Positions 52,731 to 64,000 of a stretch of DNA of 64,000 bases are shown here, piece by piece. The stretch covers positions 19,764,709 through 19,828,708 of the forward strand of contig NC_135565.1 of assembly GCF_964340395.1 (NCBI RefSeq). The letters run 5' to 3'. Position 1 is the first letter of the stretch. Each line of letters opens with the position of its first letter. A program made the translations under genes and the position numbers. A model generated the notes under the pieces. It was not told the origin of the DNA. It worked only from the letters and a program-made list of their open reading frames with translations, and ran no database searches. This stretch comes from Glandiceps talaboti (taxonomy: Eukaryota; Hemichordata; Enteropneusta; Spengelidae).

Positions 52731-52790
52731 ATGTATGTATGTATGTATGTACATATCTAGCTATCTATCTATCTAGCTAGCTAGCTAACG
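52074..52790. repeat. 700-bp chain of GTAT/CTAT/CTAC/CTAG/GGTA arrays with a hairpin
   Basis: Blocks in order: GTAT, CTAT, GGTA, GTAT, CTAT, CTAC, CTAG, GGTA, GTAT, GT, GTAT, CTAT/CTAG. The junction GTATATCTAATATCTATC occurs twice (near 52145 and 52297), so part of the chain was duplicated. CTAC units before 52548 and GGTA units after 52562 are complementary around a self-palindromic AGCT core, giving arms of about 50 nt. Confidence 0.95.
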
Positions 52791-52892
52791 ATGTATATGT
52801 GTGTATGAAGGCACGTGTGGGGATTTTGTTTCTATGCCTATACATGGGTACGTGTGTTTGTGTGTGTGTATATATTTGTATATTTGTTTGTG

Positions 52893-52996
52893 TGTACAGA
52901 CAGACAGACAGACAGACACACACACACACACACACACACATACATACATACATACATACACACACACATACATACATACATACATACATACATACA

Positions 52997-53030
<34 letters not shown>

Positions 53031-53060
53031 CATACATACATACATGCATCCATACACCTA
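52893..53060. repeat. GACA / CA / CATA compound array
   Basis: Short GACA, CA and long CATA blocks, with further GACA and CA scraps to about 53175. Confidence 0.95.
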
Positions 53061-54008
53061 GGCAGGCAGGGAGACAGACAGACAGACCCTACATACACTC
53101 AGACACACACACCCCGACACGCAAATAGACAGACACGCACACACATGCATACACACTCATACACACACACTGTACACATATACATGTACTATTATGTAAT
53201 TCATGCCAAATCCCAACTGTCGTAGCAGTCTTTTCACCATAAACTGATAATTACATATTCTCATATATACAGACACAGTATAGCTTAATGCGAATTCCAT
53301 TGAAAAAATGACCTCTCCTTTTACAGCAAGCTAATAAATCTCTTGTCGTTAGTCTATATAACAAGAATGGTAGATGACTCTAAACACACGATCACTCCAT
53401 CACACACACATATGGTTCCAGTGTCGACTACATGAAATGAATTTTCAATAAAACTAATACTATTGTTGGGAGAATTTTAATACATGCCACAGATGCTTGG
53501 CAAATAAAGCCTCTCAATAGTGATTATGCCACTAACTCCACTAAAGCGTGTGGTCTGAGTTGCACACAAATTTAAATTGTAAAGAATTGTGAAAATATGG
53601 ACCTGTGTAAATATGGTGGCGGGCAAAATAGCTATTTTGTTGAGAGGCTCTGAATTAGTGAAACAATATTGACTCGGTCGCTGAATGCCAGTAGCATGGC
53701 TCAGTTCGAGCTAATGAACTGTTAATAAAAATGATATGAGAATGAACGATCGGGGCATTTCAAGTGACTGTTACTTGAATACTGTTTGGATGTCATTCAC
53801 ATTAAGACTACTTCAATACACTATGGCAGCTCTATGTCTGCTATCCAACTCTACCATGTCGTTAGATCACACAATACAGTGAACCCAGTTATCCAACACA
53901 TAGCTTAGTACATCGCCCTTAAACACTGTCGTGTCTACACTTTTCCTACTGAAGCCAAATTATGACAACTCTCACCTTCTATGTATCCCGATACATCTGA
54001 AACTGTGT

Positions 54009-54051
<43 letters not shown>

Positions 54052-54154
54052 CCCCCCCCCCGATTTGTCTGATTCGATATCTGCCCCTCTTTATCCATAG
54101 TTCACTGGCAACCACTGTCCACTTCTGTCGGCATATGTCTGCAATCATCTCCTG

Positions 54155-54248
<94 letters not shown>
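54009..54248. repeat. CA tracts and a CA-CT compound tract
   Basis: CA at 54009-54047 followed by C-rich sequence, then CA at 54160-54191 joined to CT at 54192-54248. Confidence 0.95.
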
Positions 54249-54251
<3 letters not shown>

Positions 54252-54525
54252 CATCATCAAAAACGTCACATCACAACCAAACATACGGTCAATTAACTTT
54301 GACACTCGACATATTTTGCCAAAATTTTCATTTTACTTAACCTTATTAAAATAATATACAGTGTTTCAATATGTATATGCTAAAATACTGTCATAAATAA
54401 ATTAAGAAATGGGATTTTAATTTTACATCAAAATTAACGCCACAAGGTATAAATATGGTAAAGAATCGCTTCGTGACCAAAGAGGCCATACTAATCAGAT
54501 GTATAGAATTGATAACTTGTATCGC

Positions 54526-54539
54526 GTTGCCATGGCAAC
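54526..54539. promoter_or_regulatory. Perfect palindromic RFX X-box
   Basis: GTTGCCATGGCAAC is the ideal symmetric X-box (GTTGCC-AT-GGCAAC). It lies 2.1 kb beyond the DBX stop codon. Confidence 0.5.
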
Positions 54540-54785
54540 ATCGACGTGGTCACACAGCAATTGTCTGATACGATATGTTCATTTCAATGTACTCAAATCA
54601 GTTTCTAAGTTTGAAAAAAAAATACAATTTAAAGAACTGAACGCATCATAGATGAGCAAGTAAAATATTTTAAAGTTTGCATAATTTTCTCTCCTTGACA
54701 ATGAAAAGAGAATGTATTTGGACAGGAAAGGTACATTTTTTTTTGGATTATCTAGCCGTGTTTTACAGGAGTTCTCACAAAATGT

Positions 54786-54799
54786 GTTACTATGGCAAC
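54786..54799 (-). promoter_or_regulatory. RFX X-box consensus match
   Basis: The minus strand reads GTTGCCATAGTAAC, identical to the site at 38861, and lies 247 bp from the palindrome at 54526. Confidence 0.45.
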
Positions 54800-55954
54800 C
54801 ATAATATATACATGTAGACTGTCTCTTTTGTCTTTGTTGAAAATCTGAAACTGGGTCGTTTTATTTCAAACTTGAAATAAGTGGATATGTATTGATCAGA
54901 AATGGACAACGCTGTCACTCCAGTAGTATATGTTTATGAACACGGGATTGGTAGAAGCGTTCAACAACCAGCAACTGAAAAGGTGTGATTAAGATGATCT
55001 ATGTGTAAGCACTAACTTCACAGGTCAAAACCTCAAGAAAAATAAGTGAAACGGAACAAAGGGGAAATTATCAGACGAATGAGATGAGATTAATAGTAAC
55101 ACTAGCCGCAAAGTTATCTACAGGAAGACTCTATAGCAATGCGTAATGAAAACAGAGTTGATGAACGGAGCTGTGCATCGTAGAATGCAGCTATTAACAG
55201 GTCGTTGTTGCCAAATTTGCAGCTAAACTCACATACTAGGTGGCGGGACATCATCACCCCTAAATATGCTCTACTCGTTGTCTTTCACTTGTACACATGG
55301 GAAGACCACTTCGTATGACTTACAGGTGACTTCAGCATTTCTATTATGTAAGCATTAAAGTAAACTAAATTGACTTAACATCTTACTCTGTGTAACGGTA
55401 TTTGACTTGTAAAAAAAGCACTCCACCCCAATCTCAATTTAAAGACTATGAACAAACTTGTGTCTTTCAACGTTGATATTTTAATGTGGTATTTAAAGAC
55501 GTTCAAATGGACAATACGTCATTTGCCATGTTACTGAAAGGTGAGCCTAATACGCATGGCGCCTTAAGTTTTACTTGTAACCACTCCAAGCCTTCTACTA
55601 ATACAACAGTATTTATTCCCTTTCTTTTGTTTCCAATCTGAAGGAGAATTAAAGAAATAAAATGGCTTTAAGGAAAAGAATTTTTATTGGCGAAGTCATT
55701 CAAAAGTTGCCTGTCTATCAGGATTGGGTGGCAGCAAATACATATAATATTAGCTTTAATTGGATTGTTCCTTGTCGCGTACCTTCCCACGGACATTTGA
55801 AATATGTACTTGTCTATTAGACACGATAAAACGTGTATTGTGTAACTATCATTCAATACAATGAGCTTTTCTTTACTCGCTGTCTTCAAACATCATGGTC
55901 ATGCAGTCTACGCATGCGTGAATTTAAGTCATGACTGAGTTGAAATTCGTTACT

Positions 55955-55960
55955 TTTATT
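55955..55960 (-). terminator. Candidate DBX poly(A) signal AATAAA
   Basis: Canonical hexamer on the minus strand, 658 nt past the DBX stop. Another lies at 55683-55688. Which is used cannot be told from sequence. Confidence 0.4.
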
Positions 55961-56530
55961 TTAACGAAATTGAGAAGACACAGTTAAATATGTGTAGCAA
56001 ACTAATGCTAATAATAGAATCACTTGAAGGTCTGATAAGAGGTCAATTTCTGAATTAAATAATTTGTGACAATGTTCTTTGAGGCGAACGTCCGATAACA
56101 CGTACTGAAAACTAAAGTATAGAATGTCCATTCAAAAGTTTGCCTGGCAAAACAAATGTATAAAAAAAACGCAACAAAATCACTACGTCCAATGGTTTGA
56201 GTCGATGGAAGACATGGTTTGCCATTCTTTGATATGGTAATGACGTAAGTACTGACTGACTTTGTACTACGAGTCTGTTTGACCTTGAGTTTGAACTTGA
56301 ATTGGATAGAAGACGTCACTTCTCGATGTTCTGACACTCAAGACTGATCCCAGCAGGTCATTGATGTTCCTGCTACCTGACATGATCCAATCAAATCAAC
56401 TCAACGTCACTTAGCAACCAATCGTATAGTACTGTCGTGTTGCTACTCTTTTCACTAACTGTACTGAGCCTCTGAGGTCACATGATCTCCACTAAACCAA
56501 TTGGTGCCGACCATCTAGCGAACAGTACTG

Positions 56531-56544
56531 GTAACCTTGGCAAC
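56531..56544. promoter_or_regulatory. RFX X-box consensus match
   Basis: GTAACCTTGGCAAC fits GTNRCC-N2-RGYAAC at every fixed position. It lies 74 bp beyond the DBX stop, inside the probable 3' UTR. Confidence 0.4.
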
Positions 56545-56575
56545 TAGAGACGTGGCTGGTACATGGTACAAACAG

Positions 56576-56583
56576 TGACGTCA
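56576..56583. promoter_or_regulatory. Perfect CRE palindrome TGACGTCA
   Basis: Exact CREB/ATF palindrome 35 bp past the DBX stop codon. Confidence 0.25.
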
Positions 56584-56617
56584 TTTGGATGCGAATAAAG
56601 ACGCGTTTCTACAGTGA

Positions 56618-56905
56618 CTACAAAACTTTAATTTCTTCCTCATCCGAATCATCATTATTTTCAAGTTGCAATGCATCATGGGATTCATCTGGAAGGGGGC
56701 TAACGCATGGGCTACTGACCGGACTATCCAATTCTCTATCGGAGTCTGAGAGGTCTTTTTTCTTATCCTCTGCAACATCACTTAAATCAGGGTTTGGGTT
56801 CGATTTGTTGGGAAGTGTTGATTCTCTAGAACCCCCGGATGATAGAAGTTCTCTCTCCTTAGAATTCCTCCATTTCATTCGCCGATTCTGAAACCATATT
56901 TTCAC
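56618..56905 (-). CDS. DBX: DBX terminal coding exon (homeodomain helix 3 and acidic tail)
   Basis: Starts after the acceptor TTTGGATTCCAG and encodes VKIWFQNRRMKWRNSKEREL, then LSSGGSRESTLPNKSNPNPD and LSDVAEDKKKDLSDSDREL, a Ser/Pro stretch (SPVSSPCVSPLP), and the acidic end. It has 95 codons plus TAG at 56620-56618. The first codon is GTG (Val45 of the homeodomain), so a start at the Met shown by a naive open-frame call would be wrong. Confidence 0.96.
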   Translation of the reverse strand: MKIWFQNRRMKWRNSKERELLSSGGSRESTLPNKSNPNPDLSDVAEDKKKDLSDSDRELDSPVSSPCVSPLPDESHDALQLENNDDSDEEEIKVL

Positions 56906-59900
56906 CTGGAATCCAAAGAAAAAAGACAGTGTAAGTTTTGTAACAATTACAAATACGCGGGAGAAAGCTTTACAACAATTTCATATCAACTGAATTACGT
57001 CAGTAATCGATTGTAAATTTCACACGCACACATCCTCCGCTACAGATATTTGTAACGTGGCAGGATGATGGAAACACTGTCATGTAATTTTTATTGTAAA
57101 TGTAATCACGTATTCAGTACATGACCTGACCCTTGACCCTTGACATAGATTCATAATTAATCACTACTTTGATGCTAAGTTAAAATAAGATTGATACATT
57201 TGGAAAATTCAAATAAAAAAATATAGACAAACGAATAATGCAAAACAATTTCTTAATGCCATACATTAATATAGGTGAATCGCACGTGTGCCACAAAACA
57301 CAATACCACACCACACCACACCATGCCACACCACACCACACCACACCACACCACACTACACCACACCCATTCACGGTAACACAACATACTAGTAATACAC
57401 TGCTGCAAAACACAATATGACGCGAAGACTGTAAGAAGCGGTAACACAAAGTACCCGTGATCTAGTAATGTCCGTCAATTTCTTTTCATTATTAAATTCT
57501 GGAATCCCATCTTTTTGACAACGGACAACAATATCATATTAGCGAAGATGTCAATAAAACAACGTAAACGCAAAAACAAAAAGACAAATAAAAACCAAAC
57601 GTACGGAATAGACCAAAAAAAATCGTCGACCAAGCATAAAGGCTGTATATACAACTGCAAAATGGCGTGACATTTGTCAAAATCCAACACAGACGGTAAG
57701 TATTAAACTGATCACATGCAAATCAATAAATTGAGTATATTTTATTTACTCTACTTGAAATAACCAAAATGATAGCCAGATTGTGGGTCAGACTAAATCT
57801 CACACGCTGTAAAAAGCACAACTTTTACTTCTATAACTAGTATGTAAATCGATCAAACGGTCGATTGACTAGAATAAAAATGTATTTAACTGTTCATAAT
57901 CCACACGTTTAACTTGACAATTGTGTTATGTTCTCCCTGTTCAGAATGGTCGATTTTTTTATTGGATTTTTCCATTAACTATAAAAGTAGACCAAATGTG
58001 CCCTTGTTAATGTTTAATTTGATTAAACAAAATAACAAACTTTTCTATGCTACGTGTGTTTCTTTTCAAAAACGGTAAATCGGCAGCCACGATCACCATC
58101 CGCGACATTTTCCTTCGAAATTCTATGAGATATTACGCCCGTACGTGTGTTCATATGCTGTTTCCCCATTTGAACTGTCCGTAAAGTGAGATGTACTGTA
58201 GGTTCGAATTCGATTCGATTCTACTGAAATGTTTCAAGTTGTAACACGTGATCTTTTTAGAACAAAATTTTGGTATCAATATCAAACTCAGGCTGATTTC
58301 TACAATTTGTCCAAAAGAAATTTTAAAAAAATGTCGCAAAAGTGACGGAGAAACAAGAATTTGTGTTCGTTTGATTTTGGCGGGAACCTCTTCAGTCCCT
58401 TTCTGTTCAAAGTTCTATAGACGGGACGTCGCCTGGCATACGAACGACTATTGTAACAGTTACACAAAACTAACGTACCGTACCGACTACTTTCGTTTCT
58501 ATGGTTGTTTACAGTGCACAGAAGGTACATGAATATTTCACTGCAAAAATAAACTCGTTTGTAACGAATTTTGAAGTTAAAAACTTGTAAGCAAGAGAAT
58601 TAAAGAGTGGCAAAGAATATTTCTTACGGGTTGAGCCAATTAGCAGGCATCTCTACTAGTACTTGTATTAGATGGTTTGAAATGACAAAAGCGAAATGTC
58701 ACAGAAAACACACTCACAACTTGGAATCCCCTTCTTCCCGATATTTGAAACAGAAATATACGAATCTAATATCATACACGTATACATGATTGTGTAACAT
58801 TTGTATGTACCCAATGGAAATTCTTTTATGAAATCGTTACCATGTCTTGCGGAGATACAAGTTTGGAGCTTTACCTGTGGCTACCGAAGAGTAACTTTGT
58901 TTCGATGGCTTGATTACTAAAAGTACGTGTTCATGTGAAAAGACAACTATGTACAGCCCAAAATCATGTTACAGTCTAAGGCCCTTAACACATTTATTTC
59001 GAATTCCCAACTCAAGAACATTCGGAAGCTGTAAGGATATACAGCCATATCACGTTTCTGGCCAATTACTGAGGTAGAAGTACGAATACCATGAAATGAA
59101 CTGACCTGAACTCCATCACCATGACGACCATTGACATATTTTAAAGAAAAAATGTCATTCCTTTTCGGTCAAACATTTTGGACAAATTATCATAATTATT
59201 CTAAATATTTTATATAACATAATTGGAAATTATCATTTATATAGTATTAATCCGAAATGAAGTTCAAATTCGACGAAAAGTTACGACAAACCGATTATTT
59301 TTGGACAAATAATTTAGTTCGGAAATTGGAGATAAACTCAAGTTGGTTAAAAGATTGTCACAGTTTATGTTATAACAGTTACAGTAGGCTTACAAAGCTC
59401 GTTTCCGCCTACATTATTTGCACAAAATATTAATTTTCCCTGATTTTCTCACCCTTTCAATTTTGATCAAGTTTGGCCTTGTTAAGATACGATTCTTGTT
59501 CGTGAACCGATTCTAATATCGTATGATGTGTGACTATAGTTTGAATAATTATATTCACGTTTTCTTTCTTGGTTCCTGGACTGTTGTCAATAAACAGGTT
59601 GAAGACTGAATCCAGGGAGGGAGTTACTAAACAGCCATCGAAAGATTAGATCGCTTAATTCGATAACGGTCCAATTATAGTAATAACAATTATCGTGTAA
59701 AACAACATACACTACTCCAATTGGATTATTGACATACAGTGTCAGCCTGGTGCTATACTCCATAACGACAGAACTGACGACTTCTTTACCATTATTTCAT
59801 TTTTTTATTATGGAACTATCACATGCATCATCATTACATATTAAAAATTGAACGAAAACAACGAAAAATCCCTTTTTTCAAAAAAAAATCAACAAAAAAA

Positions 59901-61044
59901 CCCTGCTTCTTATTTTAGTGAGCATAGTTACAAACATACGGTAAATACTCAAACGATAATTTACGAAATGAAATTTTGATTTCCTGATGTCACGTGCTTG
60001 AGATGATTCAATATAAATCACGTAGGCATGTTACAATAACTGGAACGTTTAGTCGTTATCAAACAATCATTTTTATTGTCTTTGTAGTATTTGATTCATT
60101 GTCCCCTAGAGAACAGATAAGAACTATACGTCAGTCCGTTTAAAATCTCGTAAAAAGGGAACATTTGGCAAAGGGACCTGGGGAGCCGTTACCACAACAA
60201 TACGGTCTTATATTTCACTAAAAATCGTTCACCACTGGAATTACACACAATGATCAATATTTCATGTGAGTGCACCCTAGAATGATATTCAACTTAAACT
60301 TGTGCGTAATTTTAGTAATTATTGAGTGGATGCAATGTTGAGTGACAACTAGAAAGGTAGATGGTGATCACAATGGCAACAACAAGCAGAATCATTGCAA
60401 CTGTAATATTGTAAAGTGCACTGAACTCTTTGCTGGTACTTATCGACGAATGTTTTATTCAAATTTACAAAAACGAGGATGTGTTGTTCCCACTCCCTCC
60501 CCTTGTGTGAACCCCTCAGTAAATGCCATAAGCACCACACCCTCCATTATGTCGCCTGTCAAAATTTATGAGGGAAAAAATCACAATAATGAAATTCACT
60601 ATGTAATGCTGGTGACTAACGATAATACAGTGTTGATTCATGGGCTACCCTTTTACAGCTTATTTTTTCATCATACACCGTCGAAACACACAGCGTGACA
60701 CCTTTGAGTTCTCCGCCCATGGCAAAAGTCACGAACAGTCATACAACTATACACACACACGTACAGCAAACAGCATGTCCGACTATTTCACGTAACACTG
60801 TCATCGAGTAGTACTATGTGCAGTCAACACATCATACCACTTACTTGGGAATCTTTAAGTCCGAGTTTTGCCGCCAATTTCCTTCTATCCGGTTTACTGA
60901 TATACTTCTGTTGTTGAAATTTCTTTTCTAGGCCTTTCCGTTGAGCGTCGGAAAATACGGCTCTTCGTAACATACCCCTCCGGGGTTTCCCCCTCGCTGT
61001 TGCCGGCCAAGCATACGTACCCGGAACGGGAATGACCGTGGACG
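56618..61044 (-). CDS. DBX: DBX-family homeobox gene, 3' two coding exons (partial)
   Basis: Minus-strand exons 61044-60845 and 56905-56618 join in phase 0 and encode 161 residues to a TAG. The upstream part ends STVIPVPGTYAWPATARGK, matching the block before the homeodomain in DBX1. The homeodomain starts at GMLRRAVFSDAQRKGLEKKF, continues YISKPDRRKLAAKLGLKDSQ and VKIWFQNRRMKWRNSKE, and is followed by RELLSSGGSRESTLP, a DBX-specific extension. The C-terminus is acidic (DDSDEEEIKVL), like the Glu-rich end of vertebrate DBX1. DBX proteins are nuclear repressors that pattern interneuron progenitors. The homeodomain has the usual Gln50, Asn51 and Arg53 DNA contacts. The N-terminal exons, including any Engrailed-homology repressor motif, were not found. 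Confidence 0.95.
56906..60844 (-). other. DBX intron inside the homeobox (3.9 kb)
   Basis: Phase-0 intron between homeodomain residues 44 and 45, a position shared by many ANTP-class homeobox genes. It contains a CCACA pentamer array. A 118-codon open frame on the opposite strand at 60342-60698 has no recognisable domain. Confidence 0.85.
57306..57367. repeat. CCACA pentanucleotide array
   Basis: About 12 CCACA units with single changes (ATGCC, CTACA) in the DBX intron. Confidence 0.95.
60845..61044 (-). CDS. DBX: DBX penultimate coding exon (homeodomain helices 1-2)
   Basis: Starts after CTTCTTCCTTAG with two bases of a split codon, encodes 66 residues from STVIPVPGTYAW through GLKDSQ, and ends at a GTAAGT donor. 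Both splice sites are strong. The phase requires an upstream exon ending one base into a codon. Confidence 0.95.
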
Positions 61045-64000
61045 CTAAGGAAGAAGAAAAGGGGGAAGTATGATGACAACAGATGCCAGTAAAAGGGTTT
61101 TGTTAAACAATAGAAGACCGTTAATAATAATAGAAGAATAGAAAACCTTAGCGAATGACAAAGGCGTCGGTGATATTGTTCGTTGAAACTAGTTGGTTTT
61201 TATCAAGTTTACTACACGTACTTAAAAGGGTGTTTAAACACGTTGATAAATGACTTTTGAAAAAGCAATTCATTTCTCTTTATCATGTACACAGACCAAA
61301 GCCTCTTTTAGAACTTTTCAGTCATCACAGCAGTGCCTAAAGGCTCGGCAAAATAAAACAAATGCCGACGATAAATAAATAATTGTGGCCCATTGAAGTG
61401 TCAATTTTATGGCGACCGCAACAGTTAGGTACCGGAGAGTGTCCGTTAAACATAAATCTATATCTCGTTTAGCCGGTCTAACTGCTTCGACTCACGTCTG
61501 TGGGTTCTCACCGCCATGGACAATGCGAAGCAGCAACTTTCGACAGCACTGGTTCAAGTTGAACGAGCGCAGAGAAAGCATAGTCGCTTTACCGCATTTG
61601 GAAGTCGGCTATGATTCGTCAAAAAAAGTGTTATCTCTTGGCGAAAATTATGTGAAATCAACCCTATAATTAAATTCAATGAGATGGACTGAAATTAATT
61701 TGTCAAAAATACAAGCGTTCGATAGTAGCATCACGGTGAAATTTATTAAGAAATTTACTCAAGCAAAAGATCATTTGGTATCGATGTAATGTTGCTTGGT
61801 ATACGCTTTGAACGAAGTTGATCCTAGGAAATAATGTCTTGCTAACTAAAAGCATAACAGCATATATCCTTCCCCACAGCCACACTTAGTACATCACATA
61901 GTACATTCACATGAACATATGAAGAAGATAACTCCTGGCGTTTCCATATTAACACACAGTATCTACACTCTGCTCTATTTACAAGTAGGTTGGTAAATGT
62001 CCTCTTTTTCAGATGCAAGTTGATTTTTAAAAAAATTTAGTTAATTAAAAAAAAACGTAAGTAAAGAAAACATTTTTCACATCCTTGTCATCAGAAAAAT
62101 AATTTTCGTGATCCCACTCCAAAACCGATTTCTGAATTACGAAAAAGTTACATTCAAACGATATTTTCTTATTTTTCAATTCGGCGGGAGATAACTCGAG
62201 CTCGTGACTACAGTAGCCGGAGGGCTGTTAATACGTCAGTGGTTATAATGCTATCTACTGGTCGGCATCAAACTGTTCAAAGCGTAAGCTTTTTACCTTT
62301 AATTGCGAGTTAACAACTTTATTAGCGGAAAAACTCGACTAACACTATACTCATTCAAAAGTTATTATATTCCGAATCAATAACAGTATTATTAGATTGA
62401 TGTGTGCATTTCGCTACAACATATGGATCCGATGTCTATTGTTCCTAATTTATCCTCCCGTCGTCTGCCTATATTTCCCGCCGAATTATGCCTTTACAAA
62501 AGTGGCCTTCATGACCCTGCGTTGTTTGGCGCGTATGTTCACCAGTGTCCGTGCAATCGTTTTGAATTGAGACAGCGTTCTCTAGTGCACCGTGTCAAGT
62601 TGACTTTATCTATCCCTATCATTTGAGTCAAATGTAATCTTTTAACAGATTATTTGAGTATCACTTCTACAACTACATCTCAGATTTTAGGCGGGTAGTT
62701 AGAGCTGTCGCTTTTTTATACCGGTGGTATTTAAGTTTTAATTTGGAAGTGAGGCGACCGTATTTTGCGCTGAATGTCCACCGGTGCACCCTGTCGTATG
62801 GTTTCAATAACACACTTGATAAATTGCTTCAAACAATTTTAACAAATTTGTCAACGCCAATCAACTATGCCATCATAGAATCGTGTTCAAAAGTGTTATG
62901 TACACGTCAGGTCAGTTGTATCCACGGGTAGAGTTACAAATTACCTGGGACAAATTAAATCATGGGTGATGTGCGAAATAACACATGTCAATCATAGAGT
63001 CTAAGCCGATAGTTCAACCTACATCCAGACCAATCTCAAAAACAACATGAAATGAATGTAGAACTACGATTTGACAGATGGTGGTCGGTTATCATTCTCG
63101 ACTGTTTTACAAAAAACGCTGAGTTTGAAAGCCGAAATTAGTCAAGTGAGCAGAAGGGGTGCGCGCTGTTTGGCTGCTATAGTTATCGTGAACAAAAAAA
63201 ACCCCACCGCCTTTGGGGACTCGGCCAATGAGAAAATCATTAACCTTTTAAAATCTAAAGTTTCGTCATTTGGGAGTTCAATGTCACCGATCAAAAACTT
63301 CAGAATGTCGTGATTTCTTTGCCTGGAGTTTCTTTACTAAGCGGTTCCCATCAAATGCCCACCCCTAAGCTGTACTGTTAATTACGTGTTGATTTTGAAA
63401 CTTAGAGATGATCGCAGCTCTTTTGAAGGTACAGTCTCATAACAAATATATAATGTGGATCTCCTTCAAATAGCAAACGCTTCACAAGAATTGTAAATTG
63501 TGGACGATTTGAGGAACTGTGGTGTTAGGTAGCAGGACCGTAAAGCAAGATTTAATGATTTGTCGTCACTGGTTTGAATAAACCATGTTGTCTTGAAGGC
63601 ACCACTATTGTCTATTTATAGACGTGGTCTTTACTCACCATAAACTACACACTGTGGTTCTAAAGAGGACATAATCAGTTGGACATAAAACGTATTGTTG
63701 TTTTTGTCTCGGTACATGTACAATTATAAAACTAAACACACTCTTAATAGTAGTACAAGTTTTCGAATGGGGGTTGAATCCAATTGGCGGGATAAACGAC
63801 AACATAGGCAGCTGAACGTCAACATTTTAGTTCATCAAATATTCTGCAATAAACGAGTGCAAAAACGTCTAGAATCCTCGACTAAAGGTGCGTAAGATGT
63901 ACTAAGTAAAAAAAAAGTTGAAAAATTGCTGACGTTACAGGATTAACACTTCTACCAGTAAGGCCTCACACGTCTGAAATTGTGTCACAGTAGAATAATA
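61045..64000. other. DBX upstream intron or flank, no exon recognised
   Basis: I looked on the minus strand for the DBX N-terminal exons, using the expected FGVNAIL-like block and an Engrailed-homology motif, and found no candidate. Open frames at 61409, 62402, 62743 and 63071 on the plus strand show no recognisable domain. The start of DBX most likely lies beyond the window. Confidence 0.6.

Larger units (their letters stand above)
53176..55954. other. Intergenic, stomatin-DBX interval, DBX-proximal part
   Basis: No gene recognised apart from a possible DBX 3' UTR at its right end. Holds CA and CT tracts and two X-box matches (54526 and 54786). Confidence 0.5.
55961..56617 (-). other. Probable DBX 3' UTR
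   Basis: Non-coding sequence between the DBX stop codon and the first AATAAA on that strand. It contains an X-box match (56531) and a CRE palindrome (56576). The 105-codon open frame at 56020-56337 has no recognisable domain and is taken as chance. Confidence 0.45.

Noticed and set aside
56020-56337. 105-codon minus-strand open frame after the DBX stop
   Set aside because: No domain. It lies in the probable 3' UTR, and its composition is not distinct.
57238-57449. CCACA array considered as telomere-like repeat
   Set aside because: The unit does not match the usual metazoan telomere TTAGGG, and the tract is only about 60 bp inside an intron.
60342-60698. 118-codon open frame on the plus strand within the DBX intron
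   Set aside because: No recognisable domain, opposite strand to the host gene, and poor start context. It is of a length expected by chance at this scale.
61409-63313. Plus-strand open frames of 62-86 codons upstream of DBX, considered as DBX N-terminal or other gene exons
   Set aside because: Wrong strand for DBX and no match to any family I recognise. No splice-site pairing made a sensible exon.

Overview
The window is eukaryotic and almost certainly comes from an invertebrate animal, probably marine. It has spliced genes with GT-AG introns of 0.16 to 7 kb, AT-rich intergenic DNA, CR1/L2-type LINE tails, several foldback DNA transposons and a very heavy load of microsatellites (roughly 6 kb). 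No bacterial features are present. The phylum cannot be fixed from the sequence alone.

Two genes are supported. On the + strand at 3403-24269 is a complete stomatin gene: nine coding positions, 297 residues, with the membrane hairpin, SPFH/band-7 domain and C-terminal oligomerisation helix. Its sixth coding position is duplicated. Exons 6a and 6b are both 56 nt with identical phases, so exactly one must be used to keep the frame. On the - strand at 56618-61044 are the last two coding exons of a DBX-family homeobox gene. They carry the whole homeodomain, split by an intron between homeodomain residues 44 and 45, and the acidic C-terminal tail. The 5' exons were not found and probably lie beyond 64000. 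The two genes converge, with their 3' ends about 32 kb apart.

Layout: 1-3402 is the 5' flank of stomatin. 3403-24269 is the gene, with introns that hold LINE tails, foldback elements, a hAT-like element and a 31-bp minisatellite. 24270-24764 is the likely 3' UTR. About 24.8-55.9 kb is a gene-free interval dominated by simple repeats; it contains a 163-bp near-identical duplication, CTCF-like sites, RFX X-box-like palindromes and CRE palindromes. 56618-61044 is DBX, and 61045-64000 is its upstream flank or an upstream intron.

The two genes are not known to share a pathway. Stomatin scaffolds membrane channels, and DBX is a neural-patterning transcriptional repressor. The best leads are the mutually exclusive stomatin exons, a TTAA-flanked near-palindromic foldback family, the recent 163-bp duplication, and the X-box motifs near the 3' end of DBX. 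No wholly new system was seen.
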